Shown here piece after piece: positions 15,769 through 23,022 of a stretch of DNA of 25,290 bases. The DNA is from Parvibaculum sp049303435 (GTDB lineage Bacteria > Pseudomonadota > Alphaproteobacteria > Parvibaculales > Parvibaculaceae). Made by a program: the position numbers and the translations under genes. Within the stretch, counting starts at the first letter, position 1; every line of letters begins with the position of its first letter. The DNA lies in contig JBAQNC010000265.1 of NCBI GenBank assembly GCA_049303435.1, forward strand, positions 1-25,290, read 5' to 3'. The notes under the pieces were generated by a model. It was not told the DNA's origin. It searched no databases and saw nothing but the letters and a program-made list of their open reading frames with translations.

Positions 15769-16335
15769 ATGGCGCTTCTTCCCTATCCTGACCTACGCGA
15801 CCTGCCCGAAGCAAACCGTAACCTGCTGGCCGATCTTCCCTCGCTCAACATCTTTCGAATGCTGGCTGGCAGCGGCCCCTCTTTCGTCCCCTTCATGGCG
15901 CTCATCAATGCCTATCTGAACGAAGGCATATTGAATGAAGAGCTAAGAGAGCTTGTCATACTGCGCGTCGGTCATTTGTGCAATTCGCCCTACGAGTTAC
16001 ACCAGCATATTCGCGTCTCCCGCGCGCTGGGCCTGAGCGAAGCGCGGATTGCAGCCACCAGAGGCGAACTCCCCTCTTCTGAATTCAGCCCGGCAGAAAA
16101 TACGGCTCTCGCGCTTGCCGACGACCTGACGGCGAATGTGAAGGGAAAGCCTGCGCTTGTCGAAGAAGCGCGAAAACATCTCGGAAATAGCGGCACACAG
16201 GAACTCATCATCATCATTGGCGTCTATCTCCTCGTCTGCCGTTTTCTGGAAACTCTGGAAATCGAAATCGAGGAACAAGACATTGCAGGCAGCGGCCTCG
16301 ATGAAATCAAAAGAAGCCTGCGCCGCCATGACTGA
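15769..16335 (+). CDS. carboxymuconolactone decarboxylase (CMD)/AhpD-fold protein 2
   Basis: This 188-residue paralogue of the preceding protein shares LPSLNIFRMLAGSG near the N-terminus, RELVILRVGHLCNSPYELHQHIRVSR in the core and a matching FLETLEIEIEE tail. The core has one Cys but no CxxC, so AhpD-like peroxidase chemistry is not expected. The open frame extends upstream to 15715, but the ATG at 15769 aligns with the paralogue and lies one base after its stop, a coupled arrangement. It overlaps the next gene (SDR) by 8 bases. Having two coupled paralogues suggests a heteromeric complex or two successive steps. Confidence 0.88.
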   Translation: MALLPYPDLRDLPEANRNLLADLPSLNIFRMLAGSGPSFVPFMALINAYLNEGILNEELRELVILRVGHLCNSPYELHQHIRVSRALGLSEARIAATRGELPSSEFSPAENTALALADDLTANVKGKPALVEEARKHLGNSGTQELIIIIGVYLLVCRFLETLEIEIEEQDIAGSGLDEIKRSLRRHD

Positions 16336-17179
16336 CGCCAATATACCAAACGAGAAGTACATCCGCCCGCTTTCAGCTGAATCGAAAGGCGAAGCGCCCG
16401 GGCGTGGCCGACTACAAGGCCGCCGGATTCTCGTTGTGGGCGGCGGTCAGCGCATCGTCGATGCGGCGACCGACCCTGTCGGCAATGGTCGCGCCATGTC
16501 GCTTCTCTTTGCGCGCGAAGGCGCAACTGTCGCGGTCGCCGACATGAACCTCGAATCCGCGGCTGAAACCGTCAATATAATCGAGACCGAAGGCGGCAAG
16601 GGTTTTGCGATCCGGGCCGATATTTTGCAAGCCGACGACATCGCCGCCATGATCGATACCGCCATTGAAAAGCTTGGTGGGCTTGACGGCCTTGTGCTCA
16701 ATGTTGCCATCGGCGTCGGTGCGCTGGGCCTTGAAGGCGCGAATTCCGATGATTGGGATAAGACGTTAGCCGTCAATCTTCGCGGGCCCATGCTGATCTG
16801 CAAGGAGGCCCTACCCAAACTTGCGGACGGGTCATCCATCATCTTCATTTCATCTATTGCCGGGCTCGTTGCGAGCTCACGCCTGCCCTCCTACGACGCC
16901 TCCAAGGCGGCATTGGGCGGCCTCATGCGGCATGTGGCGCTCGAGGGATCGCGTCGCGGCATCCGCGCCAATATCGTCGCGCCCGGTCTGGTCGATACGC
17001 CTCTGGGACGCCTCGCGACGCAAGGGCGACCTTCACGCGGACGCTCGCCGACACCCTTCGGTCGGCAAGCAACGGGCTGGGAAATCGCTTACGCAGCGCT
17101 CTTCTTCATGTCGGATGAAGCCGTTTATGTGAATGCACAAGTTCTCGCCGTCGACAGCGGCATAACAGGAATTTCCTGA
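16328..17179 (+). CDS. atypical short-chain dehydrogenase/reductase (SDR)
   Basis: This 283-residue SDR has an expanded nucleotide-binding loop: VVGGGQRIVDAATDPVGNGRA (36-56) takes the place of the short TGxxxGIG, with about nine extra residues. Asp72 after the second strand favours NAD. LNVAIG replaces NNAG. The catalytic residues are present: Ser175/176 in FISSIAG, Tyr189 and Lys193 in YDASK. So it is probably an active oxidoreductase on an alcohol or ketone of the pathway encoded by this operon. The ATG at 16328 lies inside the end of the CMD2 gene (8-base overlap); the frame stays open further upstream, but that is the shadow of CMD2. MBL-fold hydrolase follows after 27 bases. Confidence 0.86.
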   Translation: MTDANIPNEKYIRPLSAESKGEAPGRGRLQGRRILVVGGGQRIVDAATDPVGNGRAMSLLFAREGATVAVADMNLESAAETVNIIETEGGKGFAIRADILQADDIAAMIDTAIEKLGGLDGLVLNVAIGVGALGLEGANSDDWDKTLAVNLRGPMLICKEALPKLADGSSIIFISSIAGLVASSRLPSYDASKAALGGLMRHVALEGSRRGIRANIVAPGLVDTPLGRLATQGRPSRGRSPTPFGRQATGWEIAYAALFFMSDEAVYVNAQVLAVDSGITGIS

Positions 17180-17206
17180 ACGTAAAATTTCCTGGGGAGG
17201 GAAGTC

Positions 17207-18181
17207 ATGTCGCTGGGCCTGAGCAAGTTTCAATACACGAAAGGACTGCACGATCTGGGTCGCGGCGGCTATGCTTGGCTGCAGCCCGATGGCGGCTGGG
17301 GTTGGTCGAATGCGGGTCTCATCGTCGATCAGGGAGAATCCCTGCTCATCGATACCCTGTTCGACGTGCCACTGACCCGCGACATGCTCGCCGCCATGAG
17401 AGCCGCCGAACCCAAAGCGGCGGAAAAGATCAAGACGCTCGTCAACACGCACCACAATGGCGACCATTGCTACGGCAATGAATGTTGCGAAGGCGCAGAG
17501 ATCATCGCGCACAAGCTTGCCAAGGAAGCCATGACCCATGAAGGGCCTGAACTTCTCGCAGGCTTCATCAAGGCCGCGCCACAGCTTGGCGATACCGGCG
17601 CCTTTCTTACCAAATGTTTCGGCGCTTTCGATTTCGAGAGTGTCACTCAAACCTTGCCAACAACAACTTTCGAATCGGAACTGACGCGCAAGGTGGGTGA
17701 CAAGACGGTCAAGATCATGCATGTCGGCCCTGCCCACACACCCGGTGATGCCCTGGTCCATGTCCCCGAAGATAAAGTGGTCTTTACCGGCGACATTCTT
17801 TTCATAGAAGGCCATCCGATTATGTGGGAAGGCCCGATTTCAAACTGGATCGACGCCTGCAACCGCATCATGGCAATGGATGTAGAAACCGTTGTGCCGG
17901 GCCACGGACCCATTACTGACAAGAAGGGCGTGGCCACCGTGCGCGACTATCTTACCTATGTCGAAAAGGAAGCTCGCAAACGCTTCGACGCAGGCCTGTC
18001 AGCATTTGACGCAGCGGCCGATATCAATCTCAACGACTATGACAGCTGGGGTGACCGTGAGCGTATCGTCATCAACGTGGCGACTCTCTACAAGGAATTC
18101 GCAGGCGACAAGACGCCGAACGACGCGGCCAATCTTTTCGGCCAGATGGCAGCGCTCGCCAAGAGACAGGGACGTCTCTAG
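17207..18181 (+). CDS. MBL-fold metallo-hydrolase
   Basis: This 324-residue metallo-beta-lactamase-fold hydrolase has the metal motif HHNGDH (82-87), i.e. H-x-N-x-D-H, so the second His of the usual HxHxDH is Asn84. Further ligands are H177 in GPAHTPGD, D196 in FTGDILF and H233 in VPGHGP. Asn at this place recurs in a subgroup of MBL hydrolases, so it is probably functional. Such enzymes cleave esters, lactones or thioesters with one or two metals. No signal peptide is seen. A strong GGGAGGGAAG precedes the ATG. In this operon it could open a lactone or cleave a thioester made by the SDR or CMD step; that is inference. Confidence 0.9.
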   Translation: MSLGLSKFQYTKGLHDLGRGGYAWLQPDGGWGWSNAGLIVDQGESLLIDTLFDVPLTRDMLAAMRAAEPKAAEKIKTLVNTHHNGDHCYGNECCEGAEIIAHKLAKEAMTHEGPELLAGFIKAAPQLGDTGAFLTKCFGAFDFESVTQTLPTTTFESELTRKVGDKTVKIMHVGPAHTPGDALVHVPEDKVVFTGDILFIEGHPIMWEGPISNWIDACNRIMAMDVETVVPGHGPITDKKGVATVRDYLTYVEKEARKRFDAGLSAFDAAADINLNDYDSWGDRERIVINVATLYKEFAGDKTPNDAANLFGQMAALAKRQGRL

Positions 18182-18260
18182 ACATCGCTGACAATCATGG
18201 ACACGACGTCTCCAAGGCGTGATGATCCCGATCAATGAAAAATGGATCGGGGAGGTCCAG

Positions 18261-19046
18261 ATGTTGACGCTCTATGAACACCCGCTATCGCCTTACGCGC
18301 AAAAAGTCAAAATCGCGCTGCGTGAAAAAGACGTCGAGTTTAAATTGAGAACGCCCGAAGGCATGGGAAGCGGCCACGCGGCAGGCGACTTCATCCGAGC
18401 TAATCCGCGCGGCGAAGTCCCTGTGCTCATAGATGACAATTTCTCCATCTTCGACAGCACCATCATCCTTGAATATATTGAAGACAAATGGCCAACACCG
18501 TCGCTGCTCCCCTCGTCAGCAAAGGAACGCGCGCAGGCGCGCATGATCGAGGATGTGTGCGACACTCAATATGAAACCATTAATGGGGGTCTGGGAGAAC
18601 TGACCTGGTTTCGTCGCGGCGAGGGCAAATTGAGTGAAGCGCTGCGCGACAAGGCGGCTGACCAGACCGAAATGATGCAGGTCTGGCTGACCCGTCAGCT
18701 CGGCCAGGCCGACTGGCTTAACGGAGATGTTTTCGGGTGGGCTGACATCAGTGTCGTCCCCTACGTGGCAGGCTCCGCCAGCTTCGGTCTTGGGCCACAG
18801 GAAACATCCCCCTTGGGGAAATGGTTCGCACGCATGTGTACTCGCAAATCCGTCGCCACCACATTGAAGGAATCGACAGCTTCAACATCGGCCATGGAAA
18901 CCGTCGCAGACATCGTCAAGCAGGGCGTGTTCAAGCGCGAATATCGCGATCATCGTCTCGAATGGATGATCCGTTCGGGCGGCATGGAAATCGTGCTTGA
19001 AGGCCTGCAAAAAGACAATATCCGATTCAGCAACGATTTCGCATAA
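18261..19046 (+). CDS. glutathione S-transferase family protein 1
   Basis: This 261-residue GST has a thioredoxin-fold N-domain with LYEHPLSPYAQKV (4-16, Ser10 as likely catalytic residue), EVPVL with the cis-Pro near 54, and FDSTIILEYI (64-73) whose Asp-Ser pair binds the glutathione gamma-glutamyl group. A helical C-domain follows. It is longer than typical bacterial GSTs (about 200-220 residues), with roughly 40-50 extra C-terminal residues. The ATG at 18261 has GGGGAGG 5-6 bases upstream; in-frame codons before it, from 18219, lack such a site. The product is cytoplasmic. It is coupled with a second GST 10 bases downstream, pointing to glutathione conjugation or thiolytic cleavage of a pathway intermediate. 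Confidence 0.9.
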   Translation: MLTLYEHPLSPYAQKVKIALREKDVEFKLRTPEGMGSGHAAGDFIRANPRGEVPVLIDDNFSIFDSTIILEYIEDKWPTPSLLPSSAKERAQARMIEDVCDTQYETINGGLGELTWFRRGEGKLSEALRDKAADQTEMMQVWLTRQLGQADWLNGDVFGWADISVVPYVAGSASFGLGPQETSPLGKWFARMCTRKSVATTLKESTASTSAMETVADIVKQGVFKREYRDHRLEWMIRSGGMEIVLEGLQKDNIRFSNDFA

Positions 19047-19056
19047 GGAGCCTCCC

Positions 19057-20007
19057 ATGCCTGCCAATGCAAATTCGATCATCCTGCATCAATACGACAT
19101 TTCGCCTTTCTCCGAAAAAGTGCGCGTGATTCTCGGCATCAAGTGTCTCGAATGGTACGCTTGCGGCCAGCCGGTGATCATGCCAAAGCCCGAACTCACG
19201 ACATTGACGGGTGGCTATCGCAAAATACCGGTCATGCAAATCGGCGCCGACATCTATTGCGACACGCAAATCATCATTCGCGAACTGGAGCGTCGCTTTC
19301 CTTCACCCTCGATCCACGTCGGCGGCGACAAGGGACTTGGGTGGGGTCTGAGCGTCTGGACGGATCGCTCCATCTTTCAGGCGGCTGTGCCGATCATCTT
19401 CGGCGGCATGGCCTCGGATGGTGGCGGCGAAGGCCTGACGTCAGAGGAATTCCTCAAGGACCGTGAAGCGCTTACCGGCCGTCCTTTCAACCTTGAAGAG
19501 ATGAGAGCCGCCGCGCCGTTAATGGCCGACCAGCTTCGCGCCCAACTCGATTGGGCCGAACACCAGCTTGGCCTTGACCAGAAATTCATGATGGGGGATG
19601 CACCGGGCCTTGTGGACGCCAGCCTCTATTACAATCTCGCCTTCGTCCGCTGGGTCTATCCCAAGGCCCTCAAGGTGCTGGACAGTCTGCCCAATGTCGA
19701 AGCATGGGAGCTTCGCGTCAAAGCGCTCGGGCACGGCACGCGGCATGAGGTTACGCGCAATGAAGCACTTGATATTGCCAAGGCGGCTACCTCCATCGAA
19801 ACTCCGCGTACCGACAGGAACGAACCAAACGGACTGGAAGTTGGCACAAGGGTCACCGTCATGGCCGACGACTACGGTCGCGACCCTATTCGGGGCGAAC
19901 TGGTCTCCTCTTCAGCGCAGCACATTGCAATCAAGCGATCGGATGCGCGCATTGGCGATGTCGTTCTGCATTTCCCGCGCATGGGATTTCTGATCGTCAA
20001 GAATTGA
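19057..20007 (+). CDS. glutathione S-transferase family protein 2 with C-terminal beta extension
   Basis: This 316-residue protein has a GST N-domain with QYDISPFSEKVRVIL (12-26, Ser16 likely catalytic), RKIPVMQIG with the cis-Pro near 58, and DTQIIIRELE (69-78). A helical C-domain runs to about residue 235. The last 60 residues (about 257-316), after a charged linker, form a strand-rich segment (GTRVTVMADDYGR, GELVSSS, HIAIKRS, DVVLHFPRMGFLIVK). It looks like a small SH3-like barrel, not part of ordinary GSTs. AAGGAG lies 6 bases before the ATG. It is the last gene of the six-gene operon, with a terminator 22 bases on. The role of the extension (oligomerisation, ligand binding) is unknown. 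Confidence 0.88.
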   Translation: MPANANSIILHQYDISPFSEKVRVILGIKCLEWYACGQPVIMPKPELTTLTGGYRKIPVMQIGADIYCDTQIIIRELERRFPSPSIHVGGDKGLGWGLSVWTDRSIFQAAVPIIFGGMASDGGGEGLTSEEFLKDREALTGRPFNLEEMRAAAPLMADQLRAQLDWAEHQLGLDQKFMMGDAPGLVDASLYYNLAFVRWVYPKALKVLDSLPNVEAWELRVKALGHGTRHEVTRNEALDIAKAATSIETPRTDRNEPNGLEVGTRVTVMADDYGRDPIRGELVSSSAQHIAIKRSDARIGDVVLHFPRMGFLIVKN

Positions 20008-20028
20008 CAATAAGTCCAACCAGAGAAG

Positions 20029-20064
20029 CAAAAAGGCGGGAGCTCAAATCTCCCGCCTTTCTCA
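20029..20064. terminator. bidirectional intrinsic terminator
   Basis: AAAGGCGGGAG and CTCCCGCCTTT form a perfect 11-pair stem (20032-20042 and 20050-20060) with a 7-base loop. A T-rich run follows on both strands (CTCATTTT on plus, at least four T on minus). It lies between the ends of two convergent units, the GST operon and the SDR gene at 20081-20884, and should end both. Confidence 0.88.
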
Positions 20065-20080
20065 TTTTGGACCTGCTTGA

Positions 20081-20884
20081 TCAGCGAGCTGTCAAACCAC
20101 CATCAATGACGAGTTCCGAACCTGTCATGTAACGGGACTCGTCTGATGCGAGATAGACAATGCCCGCAGCAATATCCGACGGAAGCCCCGCATAGCCAAG
20201 CGGACTGGCGGCGCCCAGCGCGTTGGCGTCGATCGCATTCGCGCCTTCCTGAATGCCATCGATCTGCAGTGAACCCATCCCGCCCTGCGGGATCTTTGCC
20301 CAGATCGCCGTATCGATAATGCCAGGATGCACGGAATTGACACGCACATTCATATTGGCCTGAGCGCATTCCAGCGCTACAGCCTTCGTGAAGAGCCGCA
20401 CCGCCCCCTTGGTGGCGCAATAGCCAGCCAGCCCCGGCGCACCCTGTAAACCTGCCACCGACGAAATATTGATGACCGAGCCGCCACCCGAAGCCGCGAT
20501 GAGCGGAATACCATGTTTCACGCCAAAGAAGACCCCATCGACATTGATCGACATCTGGCGTTGCCAGTCGGCATAATCCATTTTGAAGATATCCGCAGCG
20601 ATACCAATACCTGCATTGTTGACAAGAATATGCAGACCCTTTTGCGTCTTCTTGATCTCGGCGACCACATCTTCCCAACGTGCTTCGCTGGTCACGTCAT
20701 GTGCCATGGCAACGGCCTTGCCTCCAGCCTTCGTGATTTCGGCAACCGTTTCGACATTTCCCTTCTCGTCGACATCGGTCGCCACGACTGTGGCGCCTTC
20801 AGCGGCGAGCGCAAGAGCTGCCCCGCGTCCAATGCCGCTTCCCGCGCCCGTAACCAAGGCAATTTTTCCGCTAACGCGTCCCAT
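20081..20884 (-). CDS. short-chain dehydrogenase/reductase (classical SDR, NAD-type)
   Basis: This 267-residue classical SDR is complete: TGAGSGIG (12-19), Asp37 at the end of strand 2 pointing to NAD(H), VNNAG (88-92), Ser141/142, Tyr155 and Lys159 in YCATK, and the C-terminal GSELVIDGG. The pattern is close to secondary-alcohol (cyclic or steroid-like) dehydrogenases, though substrate cannot be fixed. A GGGGGAG Shine-Dalgarno lies about 7 bases upstream. It diverges from the TetR gene across a 131-base gap that holds an inverted repeat, so TetR control of this gene is plausible. The LimB-like monooxygenase is next but one; an oxidation partner role fits. Confidence 0.93.
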   Translation of the reverse strand: MGRVSGKIALVTGAGSGIGRGAALALAAEGATVVATDVDEKGNVETVAEITKAGGKAVAMAHDVTSEARWEDVVAEIKKTQKGLHILVNNAGIGIAADIFKMDYADWQRQMSINVDGVFFGVKHGIPLIAASGGGSVINISSVAGLQGAPGLAGYCATKGAVRLFTKAVALECAQANMNVRVNSVHPGIIDTAIWAKIPQGGMGSLQIDGIQEGANAIDANALGAASPLGYAGLPSDIAAGIVYLASDESRYMTGSELVIDGGLTAR

Positions 20885-20930
20885 ATTCTTCTCCCCCTTT
20901 TTGTCTTGTGACTCTTATTGGCTCTTGTTT

Positions 20931-20946
20931 TAGGGTATTGCCCCTA
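20931..20946. promoter_or_regulatory. possible TetR operator (short inverted repeat)
   Basis: TAGGG and CCCTA are perfect 5-base arms with a 6-base spacer, in the gap between the divergent SDR and TetR genes. TetR-family proteins commonly bind such repeats in the divergent region of their own gene. The arms are short, so this could be chance. Confidence 0.3.
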
Positions 20947-21015
20947 GGACATGCAATGCAGATGCGTCTGTGAGGGCTCGCAGCACTCGAAGCTGAATTT
21001 CCATCTTGGATAAAA

Positions 21016-21696
21016 ATGTACTTCAGTCTATTTTTGTTGAAAATGGGGAGAAAAGTCATTCGCAGCAATATTAAATCAGCCAATGCGCCTGATGGCGGAG
21101 AACCCGCGCCGACGCGGCGCACCCGCAAAAAAGAGCGCACGCGCCGTGAAATCTACAATACGGCCATGAGGCTTTTTGCCGAAAATGGCTATGACGGCGT
21201 GACGATTGAGGATATTTGCCGAAATGCCAGCGTCGCTAAAGCGACCTTCTTCCTACATTTTGCCAACAAGGCAGCCCTGCTAGGCGACTTCAATGACGAA
21301 GTTACGCAAGCACTTGCCGAACGGCTTTCGGACCATCACGGTAGCGCTGAGGAGCAATTGACCTTGCTCCATTCCGCATTCCGCGAGGCCTGGATCCAGA
21401 ATGCGCCGGTCATGCAGAAGATGCTGCGCGACTTCATCGACCAGCCAACTAATCTGGCCAACGCTGCGGCGGTCAACGAAAGCATTGTTTCCCTGGTTAC
21501 CGAAATTGTGCGACGCGGGCAGGAAAGAGGCGAATTACGCAACGGTATCGCCCCGGAACTGGCCGGCATATCAATCGTTTCCACATGGAGCGCTATTGCC
21601 GCCTGGTGGAGTGAAATTGATGCGTCAGATGGTGACACCGCCAGCCTGCAGATCATCGACATTACGTTGAACGGTTTAAAAAAACGGCCAGAATAA
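21016..21696 (+). CDS. TetR-family transcriptional regulator
   Basis: The N-terminal TetR helix-turn-helix is clear: RTRREIYNTAMRLFAENGYDG (about 41-61), VTIEDICRNASVAKATFFLHF and KAALLGDF complete the DNA-binding domain. A helical ligand-binding domain follows to residue 226. Start choice is uncertain: the ATG at 21016 has only a weak GGA, the ATG at 21043 has no Shine-Dalgarno, and both prefixes are unusual for TetR. It diverges from the SDR gene and precedes the flavin monooxygenase by 45 bases on the same strand, so it probably represses one or both. The ligand is unknown. Confidence 0.88.
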   Translation: MYFSLFLLKMGRKVIRSNIKSANAPDGGEPAPTRRTRKKERTRREIYNTAMRLFAENGYDGVTIEDICRNASVAKATFFLHFANKAALLGDFNDEVTQALAERLSDHHGSAEEQLTLLHSAFREAWIQNAPVMQKMLRDFIDQPTNLANAAAVNESIVSLVTEIVRRGQERGELRNGIAPELAGISIVSTWSAIAAWWSEIDASDGDTASLQIIDITLNGLKKRPE

Positions 21697-21741
21697 AAAA
21701 ATCGAAACAAGAATTCACAATGCCAATATGGGAGACGAAAA

Positions 21742-22959
21742 ATGCTTGAAAAGAAAATGCGGTTTGGCGCCTTTCTAGCGCCATTTCATCCGCTGGACGA
21801 AAACCCGATACTCGCTATCGAACGCGACATTGAGCTGGTCCAGCACATGGACAGACTCGGTTACGACGAGGCTTGGATTGGCGAACATCACTCGGCCGGT
21901 TACGAACTGATTGCCTCGCCCGAAGTCTTCATCGCGACACTTGCGGAGCGCACCAAACATATCAAGCTCGGCACGGGCGTATCCTCGCTCCCCTATCACC
22001 ACCCGCTCATGCTGGCTGATCGCATCAACCAGCTCGACCACATCACGCGTGGCCGCGTCATGTTCGGCGTCGGTCCCGGCGCCCTGCCGTCTGATGCGTT
22101 CATGATGGACATCGAAGTCGCCAAACAACGCGACATGATGGACGAAGCGCTAGACGCCATCGCCGCGTTACTTCGCGGCGAAACAGTCAATATGAAAACC
22201 GACTGGTTCACGCTTAACAATGCCCGCCTGCAAATGACACCCTATTCGCGGCCCAGCGTGGAAATCGCCGTCGCAAGTCAGGTTTCACCGACAGGGGCAA
22301 ATGCCGCCGGTCGTCACGGCGCAGGTCTTCTTTCCATTGGCGCCACCTCTGCTGGCGGCTTCAATGCGCTCGCCACAAACTGGGCCATCTGCGAAGACAC
22401 TGCCAAGGACAATGGCAAGACCGTCGATCGTAATGACTGGCGTCTTGTCGGCCCCGTCCATATCGCCGAAACGCGCGAAAAAGCGCGCGAGAATGTCCGC
22501 TTCGGTCTCGAAAAGTGGCTCTACTACTTCCGCGAAGTGGCGGCCCTGCCGCTTGCGCCAACTGACGGGTCGGACCCCGTCGACGCATTGATCGCATCAG
22601 GCATGGCCGTTGTCGGCACGCCGGACGACGCCATCGCGCAGATCGATCGCCTGAAGGAACAGTCCGGCGGCTTCGGCGCCTTCCTGCAAATGGGGCACAA
22701 CTGGGCCGATTTCGAGAACACCAAGAAGTCATACGAATTGATGGCGCGCTATGTGTTCCCGAAATTCCAGAATCTCAATTCAGCCCGCGAGGAATCGCTG
22801 AACTGGGCGAAAGACAATCGCGAGACCTTCATGGGACAAGCAATGATGGCGGTCGGTTCCCGCGTCGCCCAGCATATCGAAAAGAAGGGCACCGAAAACA
22901 TTCGCCCGGAAATCCTCGAAGCCATGGGGCTCAACAAAAAAGGCGACGCCGCCGAGTAA
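21742..22959 (+). CDS. LLM-class flavin-dependent monooxygenase (limonene 1,2-monooxygenase-like)
   Basis: This 405-residue protein belongs to the bacterial luciferase-like superfamily. An FGAFLAPFHP start, GYDEAWIGEHHSAGYELIASPEV (about 41-63), LGTGVSSLPYHHPLMLADRINQLD and GRVMFGVGPGALPSDAFM are family hallmarks of a TIM-barrel FMN monooxygenase. Length and motifs resemble limonene 1,2-monooxygenase (LimB) and relatives, which use FMNH2 supplied by a separate reductase; none is encoded nearby. Substrates could be terpenes or other cyclic compounds; this is inference. GGGAG lies about 8 bases before the ATG. It follows the TetR gene, and a bidirectional terminator lies 20 bases past its stop. 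Confidence 0.9.
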   Translation: MLEKKMRFGAFLAPFHPLDENPILAIERDIELVQHMDRLGYDEAWIGEHHSAGYELIASPEVFIATLAERTKHIKLGTGVSSLPYHHPLMLADRINQLDHITRGRVMFGVGPGALPSDAFMMDIEVAKQRDMMDEALDAIAALLRGETVNMKTDWFTLNNARLQMTPYSRPSVEIAVASQVSPTGANAAGRHGAGLLSIGATSAGGFNALATNWAICEDTAKDNGKTVDRNDWRLVGPVHIAETREKARENVRFGLEKWLYYFREVAALPLAPTDGSDPVDALIASGMAVVGTPDDAIAQIDRLKEQSGGFGAFLQMGHNWADFENTKKSYELMARYVFPKFQNLNSAREESLNWAKDNRETFMGQAMMAVGSRVAQHIEKKGTENIRPEILEAMGLNKKGDAAE

Positions 22960-22980
22960 CCGCGCACCATAACCAAAATG

Positions 22981-23010
22981 AAAAGGCGGCTCATGTGAGC
23001 CGCCTTTTCT
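22981..23010. terminator. bidirectional intrinsic terminator
   Basis: AAAAGGCGGCTC and GAGCCGCCTTTT form a perfect 12-pair stem with a 4-base loop (22981-23008), flanked by A4/T4 runs so each strand has a T run. It lies between the convergent monooxygenase and acyl-CoA synthetase genes. It shares the AAAAGGCGG start with the terminator at 20029-20064. Confidence 0.9.
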
Positions 23011-23022
23011 ATGCGATCTGCA

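Noticed and set aside
18261..20007. GST pair as LigE/LigF-type beta-etherases of lignin breakdown
   Set aside because: The N-terminal motifs do not match what I recall of LigE or LigF, and no other lig genes are present. Only the general GST family is supported.
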